From positions 1 to 42,655 of the forward strand of contig DAOMFL010000030.1 in assembly GCA_035429805.1 (NCBI GenBank): a stretch of DNA of 42,655 bases. The letters are read 5' to 3'. Under the pieces are notes generated by a model. That model ran no database searches. It was not told the DNA's origin and saw only the letters and a list, made by a program, of their open reading frames with translations. Of this stretch, positions 8,243-17,298 are shown piece by piece (positions within the stretch are counted from its first letter, which is position 1; the number at the start of each line of letters is the position of its first letter). This DNA is from JALORV01 sp035429805 (GTDB lineage Bacteria; Pseudomonadota; Gammaproteobacteria; Burkholderiales; Burkholderiaceae_F). Position numbers and translations under genes: made by a program.

Positions 8243-10974
8243 GGCGCAGCTTCCTCCGGCGGCACTTCGGGAGCCTGTTTCAGCTGCGGCAGCGACACGA
8301 CGAAAAGCGCGCCGCCCGCCGGAATGCGTTCGGCGTGGATCTCGCCGCCGTGGGCCCGGGCGATGGCGCGGCAGATCGCCAGCCCGAGTCCGACTCCGCC
8401 GATTGCACCTTCGGCGCGTCCGCGCTGGAATTTGCCGAACAGCATTTCCGGCTCGACATCGGCCGGAAAGCCCGGTCCGTCGTCGGCAATCAGGATTTCG
8501 ACCCCCTCGTCATGGCGCTGCACGGTGATGACGACATGGCTGCCTGCCGGCGTGTACTTGGCCGCGTTCTCGAGCAGGTTGTACAGCAGCTGTTCCAGCA
8601 GCACCGGGTCGGCAAAGACGAGCGGCGGTGCCTCGTCGAGCCGGGTTTCGACACGATGCCCTGCGAGCAACGGCTGCAGCCGCTGCAGCGCTCCGCCGAC
8701 GACTTCTTCAAGCGAAACCCACTCGGGACGGATGATGGCCTGTCCCGATTCAAACCTGGTCATGTCGAGCACGTTGGCAACGAGCTGCGTCAGCTGTCGC
8801 GATTCATCGACGATCGTCTGCGCGAGTTCCTGCCGTGCCTCCTCCGGCAAGCGCGATGGACGCTGCGCAAGGCTGCTGGCAGCGCCGCCGATGACAGCGA
8901 GCGGTGTGCGCATGTCGTGTGATATGGCGGCGAGCAGGCTGTTGCGCACCGATTCAGTCTCCGCCGCGACCGTCGCTGCCTGCGCGCGCTCGGCCAGATC
9001 GGCGCGTTCGAGCGCGAGTGCCAGTTGCGACGCAAACGTTTCGAGAAGGTGGGCCTGTTCAGGAAGCAGGATGCGGCGCGGATTGGCTGGAAGCACGGCC
9101 AGCACGCCGAGCGACTTGGCCGCATGGCTGCCTACAAGCGGCAGATAGCGGGCGGGGGCGGCGGGCAGCGTGTCTGTGCCCAGGCCGGCCTTCTGCGCGT
9201 GATCGTTCACCCACTGTGCGACGGACAGATCCGCGCCGCGCAGCGAGGCCGCCTCCGGTGGAGAGCGCGGGTGTTCCAGCACTCCGTCGCCGCCGGGCAT
9301 CAGCACCGCTGCCTGGGCTTCGAAGGCTTCGCCGATGTGCCTGACGGCCACGCTTGCCATTGCGGCGGCTCCGCGCGCTGCTGCCAGCTCGCGGCTCATC
9401 GCATAGAGCAGCGCCGTGCGCCGCTCGCGGTAACCCGCGACGCGCGCCTGCAGCCGCACGCTGTTCATCAGTGTGCTGATCAGCACTCCGACGGCCGTCA
9501 GCACCGCGAAGGTGATCAGGTACTGGCCGTCGGCGATGTTCAGCGTGAAGATCGGCGGCACGAAGAAGAAGTTGTATGCGAGCGTGCTCGCCACCGAGGC
9601 AGCCACCGCCGGACCGCGGCCGAGCCGCCAGGCAATCAGCGTGATCGACAGCAGGTAGATCATCACGACGTTGGGTTCGTTGAAGACCGAGGTCGTGAAC
9701 CATGCCACTGCGGTGGCTGCCGCAACGCCGACGGCGGCCCACAGGTACGGCGGCCACCGGCGCTTGGTCGAAGCGGGCGCGTCGAGGTAGGCGGCGCTGC
9801 GCGCCAGCAGCGGGCTGCGCGCCATCCGCATTGCCTCGGTCGCCTTGACAACGGTGACATCGATGCCACGGATTCGTGCCAGCACCTGGTCAACCGTCGA
9901 GGGGCGGATCCAGCGACGGAATCCGGTCCGGCTTGGTTCTCCCAGCAGCACGCGTGAGACGTTGCGGGTGCGCGCGTAGTGCACCAGTTCTTCGGCGGCC
10001 GAATGTCCGCCGAGCGTGACCGCCTCGGCTCCAAGCATTTCGGCGAGCCTCAGATACGCAATGCGGCGGTTGCGCTCGGCCTCCGGCAGGCGGATCAAGT
10101 CGGGCGTTTCGACGTAGACGACGATCCACTCGGCGCGCAGCGCGGCCGCGAGCCGCTTGCCCGCGCGCACCAGAGTCTCGCCGTCGCTGCCGGGTCCGAC
10201 GCCGACCAGGATGCGCTCGCCCGCCGCCCACGGCGCACCGATGCCTTCGGTTGCGCGATAGCGGTCCATCATCGCGTCGACGCGCTCGGCTGTCTTGCGC
10301 AGCGCCATTTCCCGCAGCGCAATCAGATTGCCCTTTCGGAAGAAGTTGTCGAGCGCAACGCGGACGCGCTCCGGCACGTAGACCTTGCCTTCGCGCAGCC
10401 GCTGCAGCAGGTCGTCGGGCGGCAGGTCGATCAGCTCGACTTCGTCGGCCGCCTCGAACACCGTGTCGGGCACCGTCTCCTGCATCCGCACGGTCGTGAT
10501 GCCGGCAACGACGTCGTTCAGGCTCTCCAGGTGCTGGACGTTGACGGTGGTCCAGACGTCGATGCCGGCCGCGCGCAGTTCATCGATGTCCTGCCAGCGC
10601 TTCGCATGGCGGCTGCCCTCCGCGTTCGTGTGCGCGAGTTCGTCGACCAGCAGCAATTGCGGCCTTCGCTGAAGCGCGCGGTCGAGGTCGAATTCGCGGA
10701 CCAGGGCGCCTCCCTCGGGCACCAGCCGGAACGGGAGCGACTCCAGGCCTTCGAGCAGCCGTTCCGTTTCCGTACGGCCATGCGGCTCGACGTAGCCCAC
10801 CACCACGTCGATGCCCTCGGCCTTGCGCCGCTGCGCGGCTTCAAGCATTGCGTAGGTCTTCCCGACGCCTGCGGTGGCGCCAAAGAAGATCTTCAGCTTG
10901 CCGCGACGCGCCGCACGTTCCTCGGACTGAACGTGGGACAGCAATGCATCGGGATCTGCGCGGCGCGGTTCCAT
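8239..10974 (-). CDS. kdpD: KdpD sensor histidine kinase
   Basis: 911-aa membrane sensor kinase for K+ limitation and osmotic stress. Domains in order: KdpD N-terminal domain with Walker A GATAGVGKT (32-40), a universal-stress-protein-like domain (about 253-380), four close-packed membrane helices (about 408-505), a GAF-like region (about 525-660), a HisKA domain with His686 in ISHDMRTP, and a HATPase domain with Asn803 (LLENAAKY) and DGPG at 832-835. It is full length for the family. I use ATG 10974; a GTG codon immediately before it is also in frame. There is no Shine-Dalgarno before this ATG, which fits coupling to the small ORF ending 4 bp upstream. Confidence 0.95.
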   Translation of the reverse strand: MEPRRADPDALLSHVQSEERAARRGKLKIFFGATAGVGKTYAMLEAAQRRKAEGIDVVVGYVEPHGRTETERLLEGLESLPFRLVPEGGALVREFDLDRALQRRPQLLLVDELAHTNAEGSRHAKRWQDIDELRAAGIDVWTTVNVQHLESLNDVVAGITTVRMQETVPDTVFEAADEVELIDLPPDDLLQRLREGKVYVPERVRVALDNFFRKGNLIALREMALRKTAERVDAMMDRYRATEGIGAPWAAGERILVGVGPGSDGETLVRAGKRLAAALRAEWIVVYVETPDLIRLPEAERNRRIAYLRLAEMLGAEAVTLGGHSAAEELVHYARTRNVSRVLLGEPSRTGFRRWIRPSTVDQVLARIRGIDVTVVKATEAMRMARSPLLARSAAYLDAPASTKRRWPPYLWAAVGVAAATAVAWFTTSVFNEPNVVMIYLLSITLIAWRLGRGPAVAASVASTLAYNFFFVPPIFTLNIADGQYLITFAVLTAVGVLISTLMNSVRLQARVAGYRERRTALLYAMSRELAAARGAAAMASVAVRHIGEAFEAQAAVLMPGGDGVLEHPRSPPEAASLRGADLSVAQWVNDHAQKAGLGTDTLPAAPARYLPLVGSHAAKSLGVLAVLPANPRRILLPEQAHLLETFASQLALALERADLAERAQAATVAAETESVRNSLLAAISHDMRTPLAVIGGAASSLAQRPSRLPEEARQELAQTIVDESRQLTQLVANVLDMTRFESGQAIIRPEWVSLEEVVGGALQRLQPLLAGHRVETRLDEAPPLVFADPVLLEQLLYNLLENAAKYTPAGSHVVITVQRHDEGVEILIADDGPGFPADVEPEMLFGKFQRGRAEGAIGGVGLGLAICRAIARAHGGEIHAERIPAGGALFVVSLPQLKQAPEVPPEEAAP

Positions 10975-10978
10975 CACT

Positions 10979-11095
10979 TCAGCGTAGTCGATTGCGACGG
11001 CAGCGGCGCATCAGTAGGCCGAGGCGTGCAGCGATCAGGCCCTGCACGAGCCGCGCGACCATCGACCGGGGCGCTGCGTCCTCCGACGCGAACAT
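10979..11095 (-). CDS. Putative 38-aa basic ORF filling the kdpC-kdpD gap
   Basis: A short frame starts at ATG 11095, right after the kdpC stop, and ends at TGA 10979, 4 bp before the kdpD ATG. It is preceded by AGGTGAG, a reasonable Shine-Dalgarno at 4-nt spacing, whereas kdpD itself lacks one. The peptide (MFASEDAAPR...) has an amphipathic or hydrophobic middle and an Arg-rich end (MRRCRRNRLR). It may be a coupling ORF that brings ribosomes to kdpD, or chance in GC-rich DNA. I do not recognise a family. Confidence 0.3.
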   Translation of the reverse strand: MFASEDAAPRSMVARLVQGLIAARLGLLMRRCRRNRLR

Positions 11096-11100
11096 CGCGC

Positions 11101-11673
11101 TCACCTGGAGGCGTCCAGCGCGAGATTCAGGGCGAGGACGTTGACACGCGGCTCGCCAAGCACGCCCAGCTGGCGCGGCTCCGTATGCGCCGCGACGAGC
11201 GTGCGCACCGTGGCCTCGTCAAGGTTGCGCTGGCGCGCAACGCGGCGCGCCTGGTACGCGGCGGCGGCCTCGCTGATGTGCGGGTCCAGCCCGCTCGCGG
11301 ATGCCGTGACGAGATCCTGCGGGATCGGCAGCGGGTTGTCCGGGTCGGCAGCCTTCAGCGCGGCGATGCGCTCCTTGACGGCGTCGACCAGCGCAGGATT
11401 GGTTGGCCCGAGGTTGGAGCCACCCGAGCTCATGCCGTTGTAGGGCTGTGGCGAGGTCGCTGAGGGCCGGCTCCAGAAGTACTTCGGATCCGAGAACGGC
11501 TGGCCAATCAGCATCGAGCCCGCCGCCGTTCCGTCGCGCACGATCAGGCTGCCGTGTGCCTGTTCACGCATCGCAAGCTGAGAGACTGCGGTGATCAGGC
11601 CAGGATAGGCCACGCCGGTGACGAGGGTGAGCAGCATCAGCATCAGAGCAGCTGTCATGAAGTCGCGTCGCAT
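11101..11673 (-). CDS. kdpC: Potassium-transporting ATPase subunit C
   Basis: 190-aa accessory subunit of the KdpFABC pump, with one N-terminal membrane helix (about 7-30) and a periplasmic domain. Typical KdpC segments are visible: IGQPFSDPKYFWSRPSA, NGMSSGGSNLGPTNPAL and the SASGLDPHIS motif. The start ATG 11673 gives MRRDFMTAAL...; an internal ATG at 11658 is possible. It lies 17 bp after the kdpB stop in the same operon. Confidence 0.95.
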   Translation of the reverse strand: MRRDFMTAALMLMLLTLVTGVAYPGLITAVSQLAMREQAHGSLIVRDGTAAGSMLIGQPFSDPKYFWSRPSATSPQPYNGMSSGGSNLGPTNPALVDAVKERIAALKAADPDNPLPIPQDLVTASASGLDPHISEAAAAYQARRVARQRNLDEATVRTLVAAHTEPRQLGVLGEPRVNVLALNLALDASR

Positions 11674-11690
11674 GGGGTCCTCGAGACGGT

Positions 11691-13739
11691 CTAGACAAGA
11701 TGGGCGGCGACGAGCACGAGGTCGACCGCCTTGATGCCGATGAACGGCACGATCAGCCCGCCGACGCCGTAGATCAGCAGATTGCGCCGGAGCAGGGCCG
11801 ATGCCGTGTCCGCGCGCGTCTTCACGCCGCGCAGTGCCAGCGGGATCAGCGCGACGATGATCAGTGCGTTGAAGATCACCGCCGACAGGATCGCCGATGA
11901 CGGCGATGCCAGCCCCATGACGTTGAGCGCGTTCAGTTGCGGGTAGGTCGCCGCGAACGCCGCCGGGATGATTGCGAAATATTTGGCGACGTCGTTCGCG
12001 ATCGAAAAGGTGGTCAGCGAGCCGCGCGTGATCAGCATCTGCTTGCCGATCTCGACGACCTCGATCAGCTTGGTCGGGTTCGAGTCGAGGTCGACCATGT
12101 TGCCGGCCTCCTTCGCAGCCTGCGTGCCGGTGTTCATTGCCACCGCGACGTCGGCCTGCGCCAGCGCCGGCGCGTCGTTGGTGCCGTCGCCGCACATCGC
12201 CACCAGCCTGCCGTGCGCCTGCTGCTCACGGATCAGCCTGAGCTTCGCCTCCGGCGTTGCCTCGGCGAGGAAATCGTCGACCCCGGCTTCGGCGGCGATC
12301 GCAGCGGCCGTGAGCCGGTTGTCGCCGGTGATCATCACGGTCTTGATTCCCATGCGGCGCAGCTGCACGAAGCGCTCCTTGATGCCGCCCTTGATGATGT
12401 CGCGCAGCTCGATGACACCGAGCGCACGGCCACCTTCCGCGACGACCAGCGGCGTCGCGCCTTTGGTGGCGATCTGGTCGATGAAGGCGCGGACCGGCCG
12501 GTCGAGCGCCTTGCCATGCGCCTTGAGCCAGGCATCAATGGCGTCGGGTGCGCCCTTGCGGATCTGCCGTTCGCCGATGTCGATGCCGCTCATGCGCGAC
12601 TGCGCGGAAAATGGCACGAAGGTGGCATTGAGTTCGTGCAGTTCGCGGCCGCGGATGCCGTAGGACTTGGCGAGCACGACAATTGAACGCCCCTCGGGCG
12701 TCTCGTCGGCGAGCGATGCCAGCTGCGCGGCGTCGGCCACGTCCTTCTCGGCCACGCCCGGCACCGCATAGAACTTCGCGGCCTGCCGGTTGCCGAGCGT
12801 GATCGTGCCGGTCTTGTCGAGCAGCAGCACGTCGACGTCACCGGCCGCCTCGATCGCCCGGCCCGAAGTCGCGACGACGTTGGCCTGGATCATGCGGTCC
12901 ATTCCGGCGATGCCGATGGCGGAAAGCAGCCCGCCGATCGTGGTCGGGATCAGGCAGACCAGCAGCGCCACCAGCACCGTCAGTCCGATAGCCTGACCGG
13001 CACCGGAACTCGCCACCGCGTAGATCGAGAAGGGCAGCAGCGTGGATACGGCGATCAGGAACACCAGCGTCAGTGCCGCCAGCAGGATCGAGAGTGCAAT
13101 CTCGTTGGGCGTCCGTTGCCGCCTGGCGCCTTCGACCATTGCGATCATGCGGTCGAGGAAACTGTCTCCCGGGTTGGACGAGATGCGAACCACCAGCCAG
13201 TCCGACAGGACGCGCGTGCCGCCGGTCACGGACGAGCGATCGCCGCCCGCGGCGCGCACCACCGGCGCGGACTCGCCAGTGATCGCGGACTCGTCGACCG
13301 AAGCCACGCCGCCGATGACCTCGCCGTCGCCGGGAACGACCTGTCCGGCCTCGATCAGCACGATGTCGCCCTTGCGCAGCGTGCTCGAGTTCACCGTCGT
13401 GCGCGCACTGTCCGGACGTTCGCTTTCGAGCCTGACGGCCGGGGTGTCCTGCTTCGCGCCGCGCAGGCTTGCGGCCTGGGCCTTGCCTCGGCCTTCAGCC
13501 AGCGCCTCGGCGAAGTTGGCGAACAGCACCGTGAACCACAGCCACAGCGAGATTGCCAGCGCGAATCCATCGCGCCCTGCCACTGCAAGGATCGTGGTCA
13601 GCAGCGCGCCCAGCCACGTGACGAACATCACGGGGTTGCGCCACTGCGCCATCGGCGTCAGTCGCTTGAATGAATCGATGGCTGCACGGCTCATCAGGGC
13701 CGGGTCGAGCGTCCGTATCCGGTGTTCGTGCCTGCTCAT
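11691..13739 (-). CDS. kdpB: Potassium-transporting P-type ATPase subunit B
   Basis: 682-aa catalytic subunit that hydrolyses ATP to drive K+ uptake through KdpA. It has the A-domain TGES loop (154-157), CLIPTTIGG in the membrane domain, the phosphorylated Asp308 in DKTGT (308-312), the hinge GDGTNDAPAL and the C-terminal helices. Ser157 of TGES corresponds to the serine through which E. coli KdpB is inhibited by phosphorylation. The start is ATG 13739, with AGGAAGG about 11 bp upstream; the open frame continues further upstream but into kdpA. It begins 16 bp after the kdpA stop. Confidence 0.96.
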   Translation of the reverse strand: MSRHEHRIRTLDPALMSRAAIDSFKRLTPMAQWRNPVMFVTWLGALLTTILAVAGRDGFALAISLWLWFTVLFANFAEALAEGRGKAQAASLRGAKQDTPAVRLESERPDSARTTVNSSTLRKGDIVLIEAGQVVPGDGEVIGGVASVDESAITGESAPVVRAAGGDRSSVTGGTRVLSDWLVVRISSNPGDSFLDRMIAMVEGARRQRTPNEIALSILLAALTLVFLIAVSTLLPFSIYAVASSGAGQAIGLTVLVALLVCLIPTTIGGLLSAIGIAGMDRMIQANVVATSGRAIEAAGDVDVLLLDKTGTITLGNRQAAKFYAVPGVAEKDVADAAQLASLADETPEGRSIVVLAKSYGIRGRELHELNATFVPFSAQSRMSGIDIGERQIRKGAPDAIDAWLKAHGKALDRPVRAFIDQIATKGATPLVVAEGGRALGVIELRDIIKGGIKERFVQLRRMGIKTVMITGDNRLTAAAIAAEAGVDDFLAEATPEAKLRLIREQQAHGRLVAMCGDGTNDAPALAQADVAVAMNTGTQAAKEAGNMVDLDSNPTKLIEVVEIGKQMLITRGSLTTFSIANDVAKYFAIIPAAFAATYPQLNALNVMGLASPSSAILSAVIFNALIIVALIPLALRGVKTRADTASALLRRNLLIYGVGGLIVPFIGIKAVDLVLVAAHLV

Positions 13740-13755
13740 TTCCTTGCCTTCCTTC

Positions 13756-15510
13756 CTACTTCGCGAACAGCAGCAGGTGTTCGATGACCGGCCCAAGCGC
13801 CAGCGCAGGCACAAAGGTCAGTGCGCCCACCAGCAGCACGGTCCCGATCAGCAGTCCGACGAACAGCGGCGTGTGCGTCGGCAGCGTTCCGGTCGACGCC
13901 GGCACGTGTTTCTTGGCAGCAAGACTGCCGGCGATCGCCAGCACCGGGACGATCAGCCAGTAGCGCGCGAGCCACATCGCCACGCCAAGCGCGGAGTTGT
14001 AAAAGGGCGTGTTGGCCGAAAGGCCGGCGAACGCGCTGCCGTTGTTGTTGCCGGCCGAACTGAACGCATAGAGCGCCTGCGAGAAGCCGTGTGCGCCAGG
14101 GTTCGACATGCCGGCAGTGCCAGGCTCGATGACGACGGCGAGCGCCGCTCCGACCAGTACCAACGCCGGCGGGATCAGGATCACCAGCGCTGCCATCTTC
14201 ATCTCGTACGCCTGAATCTTCTTGCCGAGGTACTCTGGCGTGCGTCCGACCATCAGGCCTGCGATGAACACCGCGATGATGGCGAACACCAGCATCCCGT
14301 ACAGACCCGAGCCGACGCCGCCGTAGACCACCTCGCCGAGTTGCATCAGCCACATCGGCACGAGACCCGCGAGCGGCATGTAGGAGTCATGCATCGAATT
14401 GACCGAGCCGTTCGAAGCCGAGGTCGTTGCAGTGGCCCACAGCACCGAGGTCGGCACGCCGAAGCGCACTTCCTTGCCCTCGACGTTGCCGGCGCCGGTT
14501 TCGACGCCGAGCGCGGTGACGCGCGGGTTCGGCGTTTCCTCGGCGACCATGGCGCCGACGGTCAGCGTGAGGAAGATCGCGCTCATCGCGGCGTAAATGG
14601 CCCAGCCCTGGCGTGTGTCGTTGACCAGCCGGCCGAACGTGAAGCACAGCCCCGCCGGGACCAGCAGAATCGCCAGCATTTCGAGGAAGTTCGACAACGG
14701 TGTCGGGTTTTCGTACGGATGCGCCGAGTTGACATTGAAGAAGCCGCCGCCGTTGGTGCCCAGCTGCTTGATGGCGATCTGCGACGCGGCCGGGCCCTGG
14801 GGCAGCGACTGCGTCGCGATTGTTACCTTCTTCTCCGGTGCGCCGTCCCTGGCCGGGGTGACAACTTCGACCGGCTGCACTAAAGGTACATTGACCGCCT
14901 TGTCGAAGTTCTGCACGACACCCTGCGACACCAGCGCCAGCGACAGCACGACCGCGAGCGGCAGCAGGATGTAGAGCGTCGAGCGCGTCAGGTCGACCCA
15001 GAAATTGCCGATCGCAGCAGACTGGCGCCGCATGAGCCCGCGGATGAACGCCACCAGCACCGCCATGCCGGTCCCCGCCGATAAGAAGTTCTGCACCCCG
15101 AGGCCGAGCATCTGGGTCAGGTAACTCATCGTCGATTCGCCGCCGTAGCCCTGCCAGTTGGTGTTGGTGGCAAAACTCACCGCGGTGTTGAACGACGAAT
15201 CCGCCGTCACCGCACCGAAGTCCTGCGGGTTCAGCGGCAGATAACCCTGCAGCCGTTGCAACGTATAGACGACCAGCGTGCCTAGGAGATTGAAGACCAG
15301 CACGGCGACCGCGTAGCGCTGCCAGCTCATGTCATCCTCGGGCTGGACCCGGGCAAGGCGATAGATCAGGCGCTCGACCGGTGCCAGCACCGGAGCCGGC
15401 ATCGTCCGCTCGCCCCGGTAGACGCGGGCCATGTAGCTGCCGAGTGGCCAGGCCAGAGCCGTCAGAGCGGTGAAATACAGGATCAGCTGCAGCCAGGCGA
15501 CTCCGCTCAT
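13756..15510 (-). CDS. kdpA: Potassium-transporting ATPase subunit A (K+ channel-like)
   Basis: 584-aa polytopic subunit that selects and binds K+. The four pore-loop segments of the family are visible: TNTNWQGYGGEST, LGTNGGGFFNVNSAHPYENP, TTSASNGSVNSMHD and SSAGNNNGSAFAGLS. Length and order of segments match characterised KdpA. The ATG at 15510 overlaps the kdpF stop by 4 nt (ATGA), so kdpF and kdpA are translationally coupled. Confidence 0.96.
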   Translation of the reverse strand: MSGVAWLQLILYFTALTALAWPLGSYMARVYRGERTMPAPVLAPVERLIYRLARVQPEDDMSWQRYAVAVLVFNLLGTLVVYTLQRLQGYLPLNPQDFGAVTADSSFNTAVSFATNTNWQGYGGESTMSYLTQMLGLGVQNFLSAGTGMAVLVAFIRGLMRRQSAAIGNFWVDLTRSTLYILLPLAVVLSLALVSQGVVQNFDKAVNVPLVQPVEVVTPARDGAPEKKVTIATQSLPQGPAASQIAIKQLGTNGGGFFNVNSAHPYENPTPLSNFLEMLAILLVPAGLCFTFGRLVNDTRQGWAIYAAMSAIFLTLTVGAMVAEETPNPRVTALGVETGAGNVEGKEVRFGVPTSVLWATATTSASNGSVNSMHDSYMPLAGLVPMWLMQLGEVVYGGVGSGLYGMLVFAIIAVFIAGLMVGRTPEYLGKKIQAYEMKMAALVILIPPALVLVGAALAVVIEPGTAGMSNPGAHGFSQALYAFSSAGNNNGSAFAGLSANTPFYNSALGVAMWLARYWLIVPVLAIAGSLAAKKHVPASTGTLPTHTPLFVGLLIGTVLLVGALTFVPALALGPVIEHLLLFAK

Positions 15511-15599
15511 TCAAAGTCCTCCGCTGCCAGCAGCGCCCACACGAGATATAAGGCCACCGCCAGCGCTAGTGCCAACCCCACGCCGTGCCAGAGCGTCAT
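15507..15599 (-). CDS. kdpF: KdpF, small stabilising subunit of the Kdp ATPase
   Basis: 30-aa single-helix membrane peptide that sits at the KdpA-KdpB/C interface. The translation starts MTLWHGVGLA and ends with YLVWALLAAEDFE, matching the Y-L-V-x-A-L-x-x-A-E-x-F pattern of KdpF. It is joined by ATGA overlaps on both sides, to the 34-aa peptide upstream (15596-15599) and to kdpA downstream (15507-15510). Confidence 0.88.
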   Translation of the reverse strand: MTLWHGVGLALALAVALYLVWALLAAEDFE

Positions 15600-15700
15600 G
15601 AGCGGTCTCCCCGGTGCAAAAGCCGGTCGCACAGGCCAATCAGCGCGAGGGTCAGCACGAACAGCACCGCAAGTGCTGCCAGAAAGATGAGGTCGAGCAT
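15596..15700 (-). CDS. 34-aa single-helix membrane peptide at the head of the kdp operon
   Basis: A 34-codon frame from ATG 15700 to TGA 15596, preceded by a strong GGGGGAT Shine-Dalgarno. It encodes one hydrophobic helix (MLDLIFLAALAVLFVLTLAL...) followed by a basic tail (CDRLLHRGDRS). It overlaps kdpF by ATGA, so it is the first cistron of the kdp transcript. I recall that comparable small ORFs precede kdpF in other genomes, but no name comes to mind. An accessory or regulatory Kdp peptide is an inference from position and coupling. Confidence 0.55.
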   Translation of the reverse strand: MLDLIFLAALAVLFVLTLALIGLCDRLLHRGDRS

Positions 15701-15832
15701 GAAATCCCCCTGTGGAAACGTCTGCACTCTATAAGGCACGGCATAAAGGCCGCATAGAGATTTGGGGCAACCGAGGCGATGCTCGATTCGTGCAAGAATG
15801 GCTGTCCACATGCTGTCCAATTCCCCACTCCC
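15701..15832. promoter_or_regulatory. Divergent control region of kdp and apbC with a candidate KdpE direct repeat
   Basis: 132 bp separate the kdp operon (minus) from apbC (plus). On the minus strand, CCTTTAT (within 15742-15749) and CCTTATA (15730-15736) form an AT-rich direct repeat, loosely like the T-rich direct repeats bound by KdpE. The site lies 30-50 bp upstream of the first kdp start codon. No convincing -35/-10 pair was found for apbC. Confidence 0.3.
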
Positions 15833-16918
15833 ATGAGCATCAGCGTTGAAGCGGCCACCGAGGCTCTGAAGACGGTTGTCGATCCGAATACCGGCAAGGA
15901 TCTGGTGAGTTCGCGCTCGGCACGAAACGTGCGGGTCGAGGGCGACAACGTCAGCGTCGACGTCGAACTCGGCTATCCGGCCGCGAGCCAGATCGAGCCG
16001 GTCCGGCGCATGGTCATCGGCGCACTGAAGTCGGCCGGCGCCGGCAACGTCAGTGCCAACGTCACGATGAAGATCGTCGCGCACGCGGTGCAACGTGGCC
16101 TCAAGGTGATGCCGAACGTCAAGAACATCATCGCGGTCGCCTCGGGCAAGGGCGGTGTCGGCAAAAGCACCGTGGCCGCCAACCTGGCGCTTGCGCTCGC
16201 GGCCGAGGGAGCGCGGGTCGGCGTGCTCGATGCCGACATCTACGGGCCCAGCCAGCCGACGATGCTCGGCATCACCGGAAAGCCGGAATCGTCTGACGGG
16301 CGCACGCTGGAGCCGATGGAGAACTACGGCATCCAGATGAGCTCGATCGGACTGATGATCGATGCCGATCAGCCGATGGTGTGGCGCGGGCCGATGGTGA
16401 CGCAGGCGCTGCAGCAGCTTCTCGGGCAGACCAACTGGAAGGACCTCGACTACCTCGTGGTCGACATGCCGCCGGGCACCGGTGACATCCAGCTGACTCT
16501 GGCGCAGCAGGTTCCCGTCACCGGCGCCGTCATCGTCACGACGCCCCAGGACATCGCGCTGATCGATGCCAAGAAGGGCCTGAAGATGTTCGAGAAGGTG
16601 AGCATCCCGATCCTCGGCATCGTCGAGAACATGGCGGTACACGTCTGCTCGAAGTGCGGCCACGCGGAGCACATTTTTGGCGCGGAGGGCGGAAAGAAGA
16701 TGGCCGAGCAGTACGGCGTCGACTACCTCGGCAGCCTTCCGCTCGACATCCGCATCCGCGAGCAGGCCGATTCCGGCCGGCCCACCGTGGTCGCCGAGCC
16801 CGACAGCCCGATCACGCAAACGTACAAGGCAATTGCCCGCAGGATCGCCGTGCATATCGCGGAAAAGGCGAAGGACATGTCGCTGAAGATGCCCGCGATC
16901 AAGGTGTCGAACACCTGA
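15833..16918 (+). CDS. apbC: Iron-sulfur cluster carrier ATPase ApbC/Mrp
   Basis: 361-aa cytosolic P-loop protein that binds and transfers Fe-S clusters to apo-enzymes. It has an N-terminal MIP18/DUF59-like domain (about 1-85), a deviant Walker A GKGGVGKST (105-113), Walker B LVVDMPPGTGD (208-218) and the bridging-cluster motif Cys272-x-x-Cys275 in VCSKCGH. The start is ATG 15833 (MSISVEAAT...); the open frame reaches back to 15779, but the longer N-terminus is not family-like. It is divergent from kdp and would normally neighbour metG. Confidence 0.94.
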   Translation: MSISVEAATEALKTVVDPNTGKDLVSSRSARNVRVEGDNVSVDVELGYPAASQIEPVRRMVIGALKSAGAGNVSANVTMKIVAHAVQRGLKVMPNVKNIIAVASGKGGVGKSTVAANLALALAAEGARVGVLDADIYGPSQPTMLGITGKPESSDGRTLEPMENYGIQMSSIGLMIDADQPMVWRGPMVTQALQQLLGQTNWKDLDYLVVDMPPGTGDIQLTLAQQVPVTGAVIVTTPQDIALIDAKKGLKMFEKVSIPILGIVENMAVHVCSKCGHAEHIFGAEGGKKMAEQYGVDYLGSLPLDIRIREQADSGRPTVVAEPDSPITQTYKAIARRIAVHIAEKAKDMSLKMPAIKVSNT

Positions 16919-17298
16919 GGGATCGCGTCGGGTGGGTCCGGTCAGCCGCCGGAACCTCGCCGACCGGCTTGCGGCGCTCCCCTGTGTGCCGAGGCCCAAG
17001 CGGCCGGGCCGCGTCGGAGCGACGGGTGCCGGGCTTCGACCGCGTCGACCCGACTCGACGCGTCGTCTGGGTGATCCCGGTGCGCGACCTGAAGCCGGCC
17101 GGACACCGCCGCTAGGTTCCGTGATCCGAGGCGCCGCTTCAGCCTTCCCGGATTGTCGATCAGGGCCGGACGGAGCGATCGACGAGGTCGGCCTGCCCTG
17201 CCGACGAGTCCGGGTGTGATTTCATACGGCCTTGGCCATTCTCCAGCCGCAGTCGGGAGGCCGCGAGCAGCTGATCCCGGACCGCAAGCCAGCGCGAC
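16919..17298. other. Intergenic region between apbC and the TIR gene
   Basis: 380 bp without a convincing gene. Several open frames exist, but their products are Arg/Pro/Gly-rich, as expected for random GC-rich DNA. A frame in 17004-17115 yields a more protein-like end (GFDRVDPTRRVVWVIPVRDL) and could be a decayed remnant, but it has no start or recognisable family. An inverted repeat CCGGTC (16938-16943)/GACCGG (16962-16967) lies just after apbC, without a T-run. Confidence 0.4.

Noticed and set aside
16932..17219. 95-codon frame after apbC
   Set aside because: Arg/Pro/Gly-rich, no Shine-Dalgarno, no family pattern.
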